Shown one piece after another: positions 1 to 11,692 of a DNA stretch of 64,000 nt. Position numbers and translations under genes: made by a program. The notes under the pieces were generated by a model. The model was not told the DNA's origin and did no database searches. It saw nothing but the letters and a program-made list of their open reading frames with translations. The stretch comes from Akebia trifoliata (Eukaryota > Streptophyta > Magnoliopsida > Ranunculales > Lardizabalaceae): contig CM030714.1 of NCBI GenBank assembly GCA_017979445.1, forward strand, positions 20,021,624 through 20,085,623, in the 5' to 3' direction. How positions within the stretch are numbered: position 1 is the stretch's first letter; every line of letters begins with the position of its first letter.

Positions 1-1911
1 ATACATGAAAGTATGGGGGTGTTTAACCAAAGTGGATATACCTTTACCTAAAAGAACAAAATTAGGTCATAAAACTATAGATTGTATTTTTATTGGATAT
101 GCAATAGTAGTGCGTACAGATTTCTTGTATATAAATCTGATATAAATGATATTAATCATAACACTATAATTGAATTCAGGGAAACTGAATTTTTTGATGA
201 TGTATATCCTTGTAAGGATAAAATTGAAAAGTCATTAAAAAGATCTCACATCGAATTATCTAATAATGAACTTAGAGAACAAGAATCTGATATAGAACCT
301 AGGAGAAGCAAGAGAACTAGAACATCAACATCCTTTGAACCTGATTTTATTAGTTTTCTCTTAGAAAGAGATCCTCAAACTTTTAAAGATGCAATTGCAA
401 CACCTGAGGCTCTATTTTGGAAAGAAGCTATAAATAGTGAAATGGATTCAATTATGAGTAATAACACTTGGGAATTAGTTAATCTACCTCTTGGTAATAA
501 AATAATTGGTTGTAAATGGATTTTTACAAGAAAATTAAAATCTGATGGAACTGTAAATAAGTATAAAGCCAGATTAGTGGTTAAAGGGTATAAGCAAAAA
601 GAAGGCATTGACTTTTTGACACTTATTCTCCTATTACTATGATTACTTCTATTAGAATTCTTATTGCTATAGCTTCCATTTATAAATTAGAAATTCATCA
701 AATATATGTAAAAACTATTTTTTTAAATAGAGAACTTGATGAAGAAATATATATGAATCAACCAGAAGAATTTGTAATTAAAAGACATGAAAATAAAGTT
801 TGTAGATTAATTAAATCCTTATATGGTTTAAAACAAGCTCCAAAATAATAGCATGAAAATTTTGATAATGTAATTATATCAAATGGATTTAGAATCAACG
901 AAGCTGATAAGTGTGTTTATTATAAAATTATCGTTGATTCTTATGTGATTATTTGGCTATATGTAGATGACATGCTAATTTTGGGATCTAATATAAATGT
1001 TGTAAATCAAACTAAGAAATTATTGTCTAGAAATTTTGACATGAAAGACTTAGGTCCTACTGATTTAATTCTTGGAATAAGAATTTTTAAAAATAATAAT
1101 GGATTTGATTTATCACAATCTCACTATATTGAAAATGTTCTGAAACGTTTTAATCAGTTTGATTGTATTCCTGCAAAAATACCTTTTGATCCAAATTGTA
1201 AATTGATGAAAAAATATTGGTAAATGTGTCTCTCAATTAGAATATTCTCAAGTTATTGGTTGTTTAATGTATATTATGAACTGTATTAGGCCTGATATTG
1301 CGTATTCAGTCAATAGATTAAGCAGATACACTAGCAACCCATGACATGATCACTAGGAAGCTTTGGTGAGGATCATGAGATACTTAAAGTATAACATGAG
1401 TTACAGGCTGCATTATAATAGGTATTCTGCCGTATTAGAAGGATACAGTGATGCCAATTGGATATCAGACTCAGAAGAGTCGAAATCTACTAGTGGCTAT
1501 ATTTTTACACTTGGAGGTGCAGTAATCTCGTGGAAATACACTAAGCAAAGGTGCATAGCTCGTTCCACTATGGAATCTGAGTTTATTGCCATGGACAAGA
1601 CTGGTGAAGAAGCTGAGTGGCTAAGAAATTTTCTTGTTAACATTCCTATTTGGCCTAAACCAGTATCTGCAATATCTATTCACTGTGACAACTAAGATGC
1701 CATTGAAAGAGCCAAAAATAATGTATATAATGACAAGTCAAGGTATATTAAATGGAGACACAACTCTGTAAAACAACTACTCTCTAATGGAATTATTTTC
1801 ATTGACTTTGTAAAATCTAAGGAAAATTTGGCAGATCCTCTAACAAAAGAATTATCTAGAGAGTTAGTTGCATCGACTTCGAGGGGAATGGGCCTAAAGC
1901 CTATTAATTAA
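1..1911 (+). pseudogene. Ty1/copia pol remnant of element C (integrase tail, RT, RNase H)
   Basis: This is the 3' part of a copia-type polyprotein; the 5' part lies outside the window. In order I see the integrase C-terminal stretch (KVWGCL, then CIFIGYA), the reverse transcriptase with GCKWIF, YKARLV and the catalytic YVDDMLILG near 958, and RNase H with GYSDANW near 1441, STSGY, ISWK and ESEFIA, ending in the usual ADPLTK and GMGLKPIN with a TAA at 1909-1911. The frame is broken near 105, 618 and 1220, and stop codons fall at 846-848, near 1343 and at 1693-1695, so no enzyme can be made. Family membership is secure; I did not assign a copia lineage. Confidence 0.93.
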
Positions 1912-2270
1912 AAATTACTTCAATGGAAATCCAACTTAATTGATTGGAGATCCCAAAAAATAGGTTCAATGGGAAAACTAGTTGAATATAATTTAAAAGA
2001 AAATACTAATGGAACAAAGTGTTGTAAGTCCATTCCTATGAAGTATTTAGTGTTGCCTGTAAAGAAGAAAAGTTGAATTATAATTCTTAATGTTGCCTAT
2101 ACTTGTAAAAGTGGAGTTTATTAGGGTACTGCTCATACGCACACCTAAATGAGTGTAGAATTGGGTCGATTCTATGAGAGATTAGGCTAAGCTCTCTAAA
2201 ATACTCATGATACCAGGATATGTTCAGGGCCAAAATGAACACCATCAATAGAACTTGATAGTTGATTGAG
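1912..2270 (+). other. 3' untranslated region of copia element C, left half
   Basis: Non-coding stretch after the copia stop codon. It ends at the TAACC target site used by element B and continues at 26286 on the far side of B, leading to a polypurine tract and the copia 3' LTR. Short ORFs here show no protein similarity I recognise. Confidence 0.7.
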
Positions 2271-2275
2271 TAACC
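2271..2275. repeat. Target-site duplication TAACC, left copy (element B)
   Basis: TAACC at 2271-2275 is repeated at 26286-26290, exactly outside the two outer LTR ends of B. A 5-bp duplication is normal for LTR retrotransposon integration. It shows that everything between was added to copia element C at one site. Confidence 0.9.
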
Positions 2276-3549
2276 TCTGGCGCTCTGCCAAACGCTAACA
2301 CAAATTTCCATGTCAGATCTCAAGGTACTAGGTGGCACCTCAAAATTTCGGCATGGTCTCCTCTGTTTATGTTAGCATTCCAAGGCGTTCAACCTGCACC
2401 TGATAAACGACATACAATCATGCATATATACAAACAAAATATAATACTAGCGGAAGCCTATATACATCTAATAACGTACGATATATCAGAGTACGAAAGA
2501 AGAAAATTTATATACAGGATTATACAAAGATTCCTCACTCTAATAAAATTCCTAACACTTAAAATAATATCTATAATACTCATGGATAAATTGACACCAC
2601 TAGGGGGTAATAACCTCAATACTTACCAGGTGACGAACTCTGGTTGTCTATCTGACCCACCAGATGATCTTCACTCGTACTCTATACCTGCCTCGCCAAG
2701 CTCTGAATCTAAAATTAAAAAAATGGAGAAGAAAATGGTGAGTAACAATAGTTACCCAGTAGGGAAGCCAACAATTTATGTCAATAACCTCTCCTAATAT
2801 GAACGAAGAAACGTACTGAATCATTTTAAAATAAGCAAAGTTTTACAGAAGAAATTACGATTAACTGGTACATATAGCCAGGGATGAGCAACTAAACATT
2901 TTAAAACTCACATTACATCAATTAGCAGTACTTACTATAACATTTTCTTTATATACAAATCTAATAGACCAATTAGAAACATTAAACATACATTTCATTT
3001 TATATATCAAAGTAAAGCAACAGATACATAATACACAATGGTGGAGTATTAGAATTAGAGAGTTGGGATTCACGACTGGACTGCTCCTAGTCGGGACATG
3101 ATATTACAATTCTTCTCTAGTTTTTAATTCTTGATTTTGTGACTGGTCGCTGCACTTACCACATTTGGTTGACCATTTATCCAACTCAGGCTGGCCGTTT
3201 GACGTGACCGTAAGCAATGGGTCTCTTTTCGATATGTCAGAATGTTCGACTACTATAGATTGTTAGTGATCACTGCCTAATCATCTTCGTCTAAATCTAT
3301 TAGGCGTACATGTGATTCCCAAATATACAAACCATTCGTATACAACCACCTTTACAGTACAAGTTCACTAGTAAAGATATAGAGGAATAAACCCGGATTC
3401 CAGTTATGACTCCACTCTCATACGCGTCCCATACCATGTATGAGCTTGATGGTCCCTACCGTACATCTCAAGATAGTACACCACTCTGGATGATATGATG
3501 CACTATCCATTCAGGCATTCACAAACTCTTTAACTGCTCACAAAATAGC

Positions 3550-3630
<81 letters not shown>

Positions 3631-5345
3631 TCCATTTTAAAAAAAAGAGAAATTAACAATACAAGATTGAAAATGGATATCCAGTTTCCTACCATGCAAG
3701 TGTGGCCAATTGGCCTAAAATAAATAACAGAACGGAAAAGTAAACAACGCCTCACGCTAATATAAAGTAAATAAACATGCAACCAATAACATTATCCCTG
3801 GATATCCATTCATCAACCTACACACAACACAACAATGTAAAATGCAGACTTCACCCCTCGGGTGTGACTCTGGCATTTTACCGATTCATACACTTTTTCT
3901 CTTTTTTCGATATTTACCATTTTCAATCTTTCAAACAAAATATCCACTTTCTGATATTCATCAACTCAATTTGAGTTCATTGAATATTAAAATTATTTTT
4001 TCAACAATGAAATTCAGTTTTTTATCAATAACATTGAAAAAAATATAAAAATTTAGATCAAAACGGGGTCCGAGTGGTGCACATGACCCAACTGATAGAA
4101 ATAACCTGGTGAAATATCCTACCCATGTATAATTTGTTATAAAATACAGTTAAACATATCAAATATGTAAGTTCTGATGTGAATTTGAAATAACAAATTG
4201 AATTCAATATTTTTGGAAACTCATCACAAATTTTTAATAAAATCCTAAATGCAATTTTCACAATCTACGATTATTAATAGAAATTGAGAGTTCCTTACTA
4301 TCTCTATGCGAAATAATCGAAGCGTGTGCGCGAAAATCGAGACGAACGGTGCAAAAATCAAAATGAGCTGAACTTCGAGGTGGCTGATTTTTGAATCTGA
4401 CCTGGTGATTTCGAAGATCTCGATGCCGTCGTTTTTTCTCCTTTCTACAACGGATGACGGCTTGACCCCAAAACAGGCGAAATCCGAAGTTGAAGTTTCG
4501 AAACCCCCGTATATATATACAGCTAATTTTTGATGATACAGGGTGAAAGAGAAGATGAAACAAAGAGATCTTGGGTGAGTTTTGTAGATGTCGAGGCTGC
4601 GTACCTTTCTCCCTTCTACGTCGGAAATCGACGGGGGTGATTTGCATCGAATCCGAGGTTGAAAATCAAAGAAAAAATGAAATTTAAAAAAAAAAATGGG
4701 TTGACTGATTTTGGGTCATTTAAAACGAAAGTGAATAGTGAAAAAGATTAAAAAAATTTATTTATATATATCTTGGGACGAAATCGGTATTTTGCCTATT
4801 GTTTCGATCGACGATAACTTGACCGTCCGGACTCCAAAATTGATAAATGGATATTCTATTTTATTTAATTTTTCGTTCCGAATCTAATGGTATGGTCAAT
4901 TTCTATAAATTTTGTTTCTCACAAAAATTTACATTTTTACCCTGAGGTGATCCCTAAAATTGACGTCATTTTCATTTCTAACGATAATTCAACTTTTTGG
5001 ACTCCGAAATTGACATGTAAATAGTCCATATTCAATAATTTTTCATTATGAATCCAATGATGTAATCGAATCTTAATAGTTCTTGCTCTAAAAGTAACTC
5101 TTTTAGCTTGGTCCGACTTAATAATCGAGGATTTTACAACTTTTATATTCGGACTCGCATTTGAGCGTGCTTACAGACTAAAGTATGTTTTTCGATCATT
5201 TTGAATCTAATGGTGAGCTCTGCTTTCCTTAAAAATGATCAGAAATATTCTAAATTTTTACCCCTAAGTCCCACTTTCAAGATTTTCTCAAAATTCCACT
5301 ATTTATTTTTCCTCGAGATATAAATTGAAAACTCAAGATTTTACA
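2276..5345 (-). repeat. 3' LTR of element B (about 3.07 kb)
   Basis: In element orientation it begins TGTAAAATC at 5345 and ends at 2276. The terminal dinucleotide has mutated compared with the other copy at 18230 (TGTGGTGCC on the plus strand). It is adjacent to a polypurine tract on the internal side and to TAACC on the outer side. Pieced together, the other LTR (18230-19487 plus about 1.8 kb) has the same length. It contains two AT microsatellites at fixed positions. ORFs in this LTR, including an Ile-Tyr run translated from the AT repeat, are not genes. Confidence 0.92.
3553..3626. repeat. (AT)n microsatellite within the B 3' LTR
   Basis: Uninterrupted AT dinucleotide run of 74 bp. The same LTR position in other copies (near 20757, 22686 and 24497) carries shorter runs, so this locus has expanded here. 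Confidence 0.97.
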
Positions 5346-5357
5346 TTCTCCCCCCTT
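5346..5357 (-). promoter_or_regulatory. Polypurine tract of element B
   Basis: On the minus strand this reads AAGGGGGGAGAA immediately before the LTR start TGTAAAATC. It is the expected plus-strand primer for reverse transcription. The wording of the flank (GACGAAATTTTTATTAAGGG) is almost the same as in element A at 13252-13283, which supports common ancestry. Confidence 0.88.
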
Positions 5358-6543
5358 AATAAAAATTTCGTCATCAAAATTAAAATCATTCCTTATCGAC
5401 CTTTGTCGCGATTCTATTAACATGACATGTATAATAAACAACACTTATTTTCGATTATCTTTTATTTTTAGACCCAAGCCAATTTCATTTATAACTCGTA
5501 GACTTACGTCTCCCATATTCTGTCAACCCAACACATTCATTAATTAATCACTCTAATTCAAACTCATACTCCAACTAATCCATTATTTGTATAACCCTAA
5601 GATAACAATCAATTCAACCTTGTATCACTTCCCCACCAATGTCTATCAACAACAATCCCTTTTACATCTTCTCTATTCTTTATCTTCATTTCTCTCATCA
5701 ATTACACCATCTATTATGTTTTACTCATACTTACTATCAATATTATTCCTCAATGCATAATCTTACCGTAAACACACCACTATCTTTATATTCAATTCAA
5801 TATTACATTTTCTACTTATTGTGATATTTTCTCAAAATCTCTATCATAACCTTTATAATTTAAAATCTTACTCGAGGAGATAAATCGTACATCTATTTTC
5901 TCACAATTCCATTAAGTCATTAATGCAACATTGCCACAAGTTATTCTTTCTCACATTTTACATCGACCCACCTCCTAATTTACACTCTACTAAATCTCTT
6001 TTCTTTTACATACCACATGCTCTTTCAAAATTGTACGATACCTTTTCCAAATTTCACCAGTTCCTCAACTCAACCATATATAGTATTAGTTATTGCCTAT
6101 ATCTTCACTTGCTATATAGTCACATTACTAGTCATATAAATCGCACTCTCCTTCTCACACTTTACAACCATCCTTATACCTAAAACGTACCTATCAATAT
6201 CAAAACGCAGTCTAGTTGGTTCACGATTAGTTTTTTTTTGTTTTATAAGCTTGTACCTTGTCATTCTAGTTCCGAATTAGTTTTATTCCTTCACCCCCTT
6301 ATTATTAGTTGAGTAGTTTCTACTCTGCCAATTTCCAGAAGCTTCGCAGTTCCAAATTATAATAAATATCAAATCGCTAGAAAAGAGTAAGGTTAAAGCT
6401 GAGGATGGGATGATAGCATAGAAAGTAGAAAGTAGTAGGAGAAATGTTGGTTGTTTCGTCCATTCCAAATATTATATTAGAATAATGAATAGTGGGAAGA
6501 ATAGCTCTAGCAAGTATGCAAACTTTCAGCATAATTATATGAT
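5358..6543 (-). other. Non-coding internal region of element B after gag
   Basis: About 1.2 kb between the gag stop codon and the polypurine tract. This is where pol would lie in an autonomous element. I find no reverse transcriptase, RNase H or integrase motif in any frame. Short ORFs on both strands are low-complexity and look like chance. Confidence 0.6.
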
Positions 6544-6772
6544 CTAGAAGAAACAGTATTGAATAGAATTCCAATTTCTAAAATTATAATTAGAAATCAT
6601 ACTTTCCAAAACTTCGTCGGAGATAGGTACTTTCTCTTGGGTCATAACCCTTGGTCGCGCCTGTGATATAGGACATTATCTCTTGATATGTCCCAACTGA
6701 TCACACGCGTAATATGTCAACGATTTTGTCTTCGTAGATCTCTATGGAATAGACAGTTGGTAGACTAGGGTC
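6544..6772 (-). pseudogene. gag C-terminal part of element B (severed by element A)
   Basis: Read on the minus strand, this continues the gag fragment that breaks off at 16778. It matches the last 60-70 residues of the element A gag, including a decayed second zinc knuckle (YYACDQLGHIKR in place of CYGCGQVGHIRR) and the ending RNW.SIQY, with a stop at 6544-6546. The first knuckle cysteine has become tyrosine. The join across the CGTAG duplication is seamless, which proves that A landed inside this gag. Confidence 0.85.
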
Positions 6773-6777
6773 CGTAG
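6773..6777. repeat. Target-site duplication CGTAG, left copy (element A)
   Basis: CGTAG immediately precedes the LTR start TGTAACACCCC, and the same five bases follow the 3' LTR at 16773-16777. Perfect match. Confidence 0.95.
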
Positions 6778-7194
6778 TGTAACACCCCGGATTTTCAACT
6801 CATATCTCGAGGAAAGTAAATGGTGAGATTTGGAGGGAAATATCGAATGAGAGACTTAGAGTAAAATACTCGAAGATTACTATGATTAATTTTGAGGAAA
6901 ATCGACTTCGCCATTAGATTCAAAAGGATCGAAATATATACATTAGCCTGTAAGCAAGTCCGAATTCGAATTCGGATAGAGAAGTTATAGAATCCTCGAA
7001 TTTCGTGTTAGTGGGACCCAAAATAGTAGAATTTCGTTAGAGTAAGAATCGAAAAGATTTGATGACACCATTAGATCCGAATCGAAAAATTATTCGAAAT
7101 GGTATATTTGTTTGTCGTTTTCCGAGTCCGAATAGTTAAGTTACGATCGAAACTAGAAATAAGGGGAAAATTACAAGTATGCCCTCAGCTTTAT

Positions 7195-7202
7195 TATAAA
7201 AG
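7195..7202 (+). promoter_or_regulatory. Putative TATA box of the element A 5' LTR
   Basis: TATAAAAG, with the counterpart at 13702-13709 in the 3' LTR. It sits about 420 bp into the LTR, a plausible position for a U3 promoter. No transcription start was mapped, so this rests on the motif only. Confidence 0.45.
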
Positions 7203-7922
7203 AAATCTTATTTCTTTTATTTCATTTCATTTCTATTCTTCTCCAAGGAAACCAAACGGCAGCCACTTCTCAACCCAAGGGTTTCAACCCATTCTCTTCA
7301 AGTTCTAGCCCGAACGAGGTCGAGTTGAACCTCGACGAAGAAGACAAAGTTGTCGGCCACGTCGAGAGCTACAACTTCACCATCTTTACTTACCCGTTCT
7401 TGTTCGTTTTCTCCATCCTCCATCAAAATCAGCCGGGTAGCTCGAGTAAACCTCAACACATTCCATCCGAGGGCTTCATCGAGTTAGGAGCTAGGTATAT
7501 ACTTCATTGTAGAAGCAAAGGAGAACGTCATTATCGGATACCTTTCAAACCCTCGCTCGTTTCGCATCCAAGTCAGCCCAACCTCGACTCTTGAGCCATC
7601 CAACCTTGAGTTGTAGTGCTAGCTTGTATCCTTGGCGTCCACAACCAAGTAAGGGACTTCCAATTCTTATTGGTAGCTTTAGATTTCTCAAATGTGCATT
7701 TAGGGTTTTGAAACAAAACTTATTGTTTGCATTTAAATCGTAGAAATTGATGTTTGATTTCAAATTCATGGTAGAAGTAGGTGTTTTGGTTATGCTTTAT
7801 CGAATTTTGATAACAAAATCGTGGGTGGGTCGAATGGTTCGAAGAATGGAAGAAGAAATCGGAAAAGGGATTGAAAAACCCAAAAATCGCGAGTGAGGTT
7901 CAGGCTGTAGGTGGGAAGGGTC

Positions 7923-8003
7923 GGTGCCACCGGCACCTACCGAAGGCATTCTGTCGGTCCCACCGACATCTGCCGATGACCAATCTGTCGGTTCCACCGA
8001 CAG
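7923..8003 (+). repeat. Cluster of GC-rich hairpins in the A 5' LTR
   Basis: Contains GGTGCC-ACC-GGCACC (7923-7937), CTGTCGGTCCCACCGACAT (7951-7969) and a perfect 8-bp stem with a 3-nt loop, CTGTCGGTTCCACCGACAG (7985-8003). Embedded in an AT-rich LTR, this is a conspicuous structured patch. It is expanded in the 3' LTR. Confidence 0.85.
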
Positions 8004-10163
8004 AATCCTGGTTCTGCCACCGACAGCACTGTTCTGAGTCAGAAACAGACTCTGACTCTTGGCCTGACTTCCTAACACCTTATACACTATTTCTCACCCT
8101 TCATTTCATTAAAAACATTTAAGTAAATGTCCTCTTTAATTTTTACTTTCCATTTACTTTAAGTTCTTTAATGAAATTAAGGTTTTACCCCCCATTTCGG
8201 AACAATGGGAATGATTTTAAGATCCAAATCTCAAAGGATCAAAATCCGAATTTTGGTTTAAAGAACAAAACGTAATTTTCGACGTTTTCGGCAAGTTTTC
8301 AAAATGAAATAACTTTCGCGTTTCTTTGAATTAGATTACAAAAACTATATGGTGTCGAATCTCATGATGGAGACTTCCATTTCGAAAAACCCGTTTTCAA
8401 TTTCGAGAACTTTGAAAAATTGAGTTTCTGACACTTAGCCAAATTTTCACCAGCTTTCTCTATTTTTAACAGCTTTGGTCTCGAGCATCGCTGGGACCTT
8501 GTTTTTGAATAAACTTTGATGAATTTCAATGGAAAGACCAAAAGAATGACTTTGAAAGATTTAAAATGAATGGTTGATTTGAAATGATGAAAAATGAGAA
8601 TGTTGAGAGAATGGGAAAAGGGAATGAACGGTAAAATGTCAGAATCACACCCGAGGGGTGATGTCTGCCTTTTACATTGTATGTTGTGTGTAGGTTGGTG
8701 AAAGGATATCCAGGTTATTAATGAAAGGGTTGCATGTTTATTTCCGATTATGTTAGCGCGTGCGCTGAGTACTGTTATTTATTTTAGGCCGGGTGGCCAC
8801 GGTTGCATGGTAGGAACTGGATATCCGTTCTCAACCCTGTTCTGTTAATTTCTCTTTTGTTTTAAATGAAAAATCATATATGTACGTAGCTATTTTGTGA
8901 GCTGTTAAAGGGTTTGTGAATGCCTGAAGGGATAGTGTGTCACATCATCCGGAGGGGTACACTATCCTGGGATGTACGGTAGGGACCACCAAACTCATAC
9001 GTGGTATGGGACGCGTATGAGAGTGGAGTCACAACTGGAATCCGGGTCCATTCCTTTCTTATCTTTACCAGTGAACGTGTTTTGTAAAGGTGGTCGTATA
9101 CGAGTGGAGTGTCTTTTTGGAATCACATGCACGCCTGATAGGCATAGACGAAGATGATTAGTCAGTGATCACTAACAATCTAGTAGTAGTCGAACGTTCT
9201 GACACATCGAAAAGAGACCCATTGCTTACGGTCACGTCAAACGGCCAGCCTGAGCCGGATAAATGGTTCCGCAAGCGTGGTAGACACGACCAGCCACAAA
9301 ATCAGGAACTACGATGTTACTGGGGAATATCATGTCCTGACTGGGAGCGATCCAGTCAGTCCATCCCCAACTCTTTAATTCCAATACTCCACCATTTGTA
9401 TTATGTATATGTTGTTATATTTCGAATTATAAACTGAGAAGCATGTCTATTATTTCAATGTTGTCAACATTATTTGCATAAAATGGAGAATGTATAATGA
9501 GTATGGATAATTGATGTTATGTGTAATTTTTAAACTGTTTAGTTGCTATCCATGGCTATATGTACCAGTTGATCGTTATTTTATCTTGTAAAACCTTGCA
9601 TGTATTAAAAATATTCAGTATGCTTTATTCGATCATGCTTAGGAAGGGTTATTGGTAGGAATTGGCTGTGGACTTGCTGGGTAACTTTCGTTACTCACCC
9701 TTTCCTTCCTATTTTTTTAGTTTCAGCACTTGCAGCTGTCGAGGCAGGCGTAGAGGCAGTAATTGAGGAGTATCTGGTCGATCAGATCGACGATCAGATT
9801 TTATTGCCTGGTGAGCACTAGGGCCACATCCCTTAGTGTTGTCAGTTTCATCCAGGATGTATGTAATTTTTGGATTTGAGAGTTTAGGCCTCTGTTAGAG
9901 TGAGAGTGTTTTGGTAAGCCTGTATATTGATAAATCTTCTGCACTCTGATCTACTTACATGTTAGATGTATTTAGTCTTCCGCTGTTATTTTCCTGTATC
10001 TACATTTTTATATACAGGTTTTGTTATAAATTGGTTTATCAGGTTTGAGTTCCGTGAAACGCTAACATAAACAGAGGAGACCATGCCGAAATTTCGAGGT
10101 GCCACCTAGTACCTTGGGATTTGGCCTTGGGATTTGTGTTAGCGTTTGGCGGGGCGTCACAGA

Positions 10164-10175
10164 TGGTATCAGAGC
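10164..10175 (+). promoter_or_regulatory. Primer-binding site of element A (initiator tRNA-Met type)
   Basis: TGGTATCAGAGC, two bases after the LTR end CA at 10160-10161. It matches the 12 nt complementary to the 3' end of plant initiator tRNA-Met, the usual primer for plant copia and many gypsy elements. Confidence 0.92.
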
Positions 10176-10549
10176 ACAATATTAGATCCGTATGGGATAC
10201 AGATCTGTTATGCTTTGGAGAATAGACTGATACCACAGGCATTAGAGATAATTATAGAGCGTCATTAGGAATCCGAAATCCGAGCTCTTCAGTAGTTCCG
10301 TATTGGGATTGCGAGCTCTTCCGCGTCTAGAAGTCTATAGAACCTACTAAGCCTAAGATAAGATCCTAGGTTCATTCTATAGTGATGAAAATTGTGTTCA
10401 TTACTAGATTCCTTATTATGATAGTAGTTAATGCTTCCGTAAGGATGATGTTGGCGTAGTTCGGAGAAGTGTCTTGCTTCTGATAAATAGAAATTTCTGA
10501 ACTTGCAGGCTAGGAAAAGAGGCAAGAAAACAGAGTTACAACTGGACCC
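10176..10549 (+). other. Leader of element A between primer site and gag
   Basis: About 370 bp of non-coding sequence. Nothing recognisable apart from its position as the 5' untranslated leader. Confidence 0.6.
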
Positions 10550-11692
10550 ATGACAAGGAGTCAAACTGGTGGGGAAGGCCTACCTGGGTCAAGTCAACTC
10601 ACCAAGATAGAACAATTGATAGAAGCAGTTTTGGGGTTATCCCAGAGTCAGACACGCATGGAAAGGAGACAATTGGAGATGTTTGAGGCTCAAATGATCA
10701 TGGTGGGTCAATTAACGAAAAGACTAGAAAGAATAGAAGAAAAACTCGACCACCATCTTAACGATGAATCCCATAAGGACCCTAAGGTAGATATCCCAGC
10801 ACAGGGAGGACTACGAGAAGAAATAGGGATATTACAATCATCGCCTCCAAGCCTATTTGAAGAAGGACAGCTGGGATCCAACAAGAGGCAAACAATTACG
10901 AAACTAGCAGGGTCACGGGGAAAACGACTATACATGAGTAGCGAGACGATAGAATTATCTGTTCAAGAAATTGAGGAGTTTTGTAGGAAGCAACAACATA
11001 TAATACTAAATCGATCGAAAGAAAAAGTGATAGCGTGTTATGAATGTGGTAAGTTGGGACACACAGGGGTGCAATGCTCAGGTCCACGTCGACCGATTAA
11101 AGATGCGTGGCTCAGAAGGATGTTAGATGGGCAAGTTCAAGGAACAATAAGGTCACCGGATTTTAACAAGATCGATGACATGTTTATACCATCACAAGCA
11201 GACCGAACTAATGGTCGCAAACGGGAAGGGATGGAATTACAGATGTGTCAGGGACAGACCAGTCAACCCTCGACCTCTCATCTTTCCAGATTAGACCCAG
11301 CCAAGAGACCAATGTATTCGAGGCCAATCTCCCCTGGATCAGTTTACCCACAGTATAGAGCTACTCAACCACCGAGTTGTGGGGTTCTCTCATCACCAAG
11401 TCATAGAGCTGTTGGAATTCCAACGAGGCCAATAGGGCCAAGAGTACCAACGAGACAGACCCAGAGAATTCAGACTCCAGTTTGCCAACTGCTCACTCTA
11501 CAGAAATCTACGAAGACGAAGTCATTAACATGTTATGGGTGTGGTCAAGTGGGACATATTAGGAGAGAGTGCCATCTATCACAGTCACAAGCAGGGATTG
11601 TGACCCATGAGGAACCAACTGTCTCCGACAATGTCTTAGAAGGTATGATTTTTAATTATGATGTTAGAAATTGGAGTTCTATTCAATATTGA
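10550..11692 (+). CDS. gag-like protein with two CCHC zinc knuckles (element A)
   Basis: 380-residue intact ORF, the only convincing one in the element. Residues about 18-75 are charged and heptad-like, a probable coiled coil. A CCHC knuckle (CYECGKLGHTGVQC) lies at 163-176 and a second (CYGCGQVGHIRREC) at 328-341, with a Pro/Ser/Arg-rich linker between. The knuckles would bind RNA, presumably to package the element transcript in virus-like particles. The usual capsid (retrotransposon gag) domain of 100 or so residues is not recognisable before the first knuckle, which is odd. The start codon was chosen as the first ATG of the ORF, 375 bp after the primer site. The ORF runs out just where an aspartic protease motif should begin: D-S-F-G-A is readable in another frame at 11691-11705. 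Confidence 0.85.
   Translation: MTRSQTGGEGLPGSSQLTKIEQLIEAVLGLSQSQTRMERRQLEMFEAQMIMVGQLTKRLERIEEKLDHHLNDESHKDPKVDIPAQGGLREEIGILQSSPPSLFEEGQLGSNKRQTITKLAGSRGKRLYMSSETIELSVQEIEEFCRKQQHIILNRSKEKVIACYECGKLGHTGVQCSGPRRPIKDAWLRRMLDGQVQGTIRSPDFNKIDDMFIPSQADRTNGRKREGMELQMCQGQTSQPSTSHLSRLDPAKRPMYSRPISPGSVYPQYRATQPPSCGVLSSPSHRAVGIPTRPIGPRVPTRQTQRIQTPVCQLLTLQKSTKTKSLTCYGCGQVGHIRRECHLSQSQAGIVTHEEPTVSDNVLEGMIFNYDVRNWSSIQY

Larger units (their letters stand above)
6778..10161 (+). repeat. 5' LTR of element A (3,384 bp)
   Basis: Runs from TGTAACACCCCGG to GGCGGGGCGTCACA. Compared with the 3' LTR I noticed scattered substitutions (roughly ten in the first 1.2 kb), several 1-4 bp indels, and two larger gaps: about 80 bp missing in the hairpin tract near 7970 and about 25-30 bp missing near 8145. 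ORFs inside, such as those near 7325, 7871 and 8972, recur in the 3' LTR but have no recognisable domain and are treated as non-coding. Confidence 0.95.

Noticed and set aside
3549..3782. ORFs with Ile-Tyr runs at 3549-3782, 22683-22871 and 24475-24687, and similar runs in 23509-23874 and 25279-25686
   Set aside because: They are translations of AT microsatellites in LTRs of the B family and recur only because the LTR is repeated.
7871..9437. Repeated ORFs in the A LTR (near 7325, 7871, 8972, 9165 and their 3' LTR counterparts)
   Set aside because: Preserved only because the LTR is duplicated. They differ by frameshifts between the two copies, lack domains and lie in non-coding LTR.
10164..10175. 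tRNA gene fragments at TGGTATCAGAGC sites (10164, 18216 and 34513)
   Set aside because: Each lies two bases inside an LTR end and has no tRNA body around it; they are primer-binding sites.
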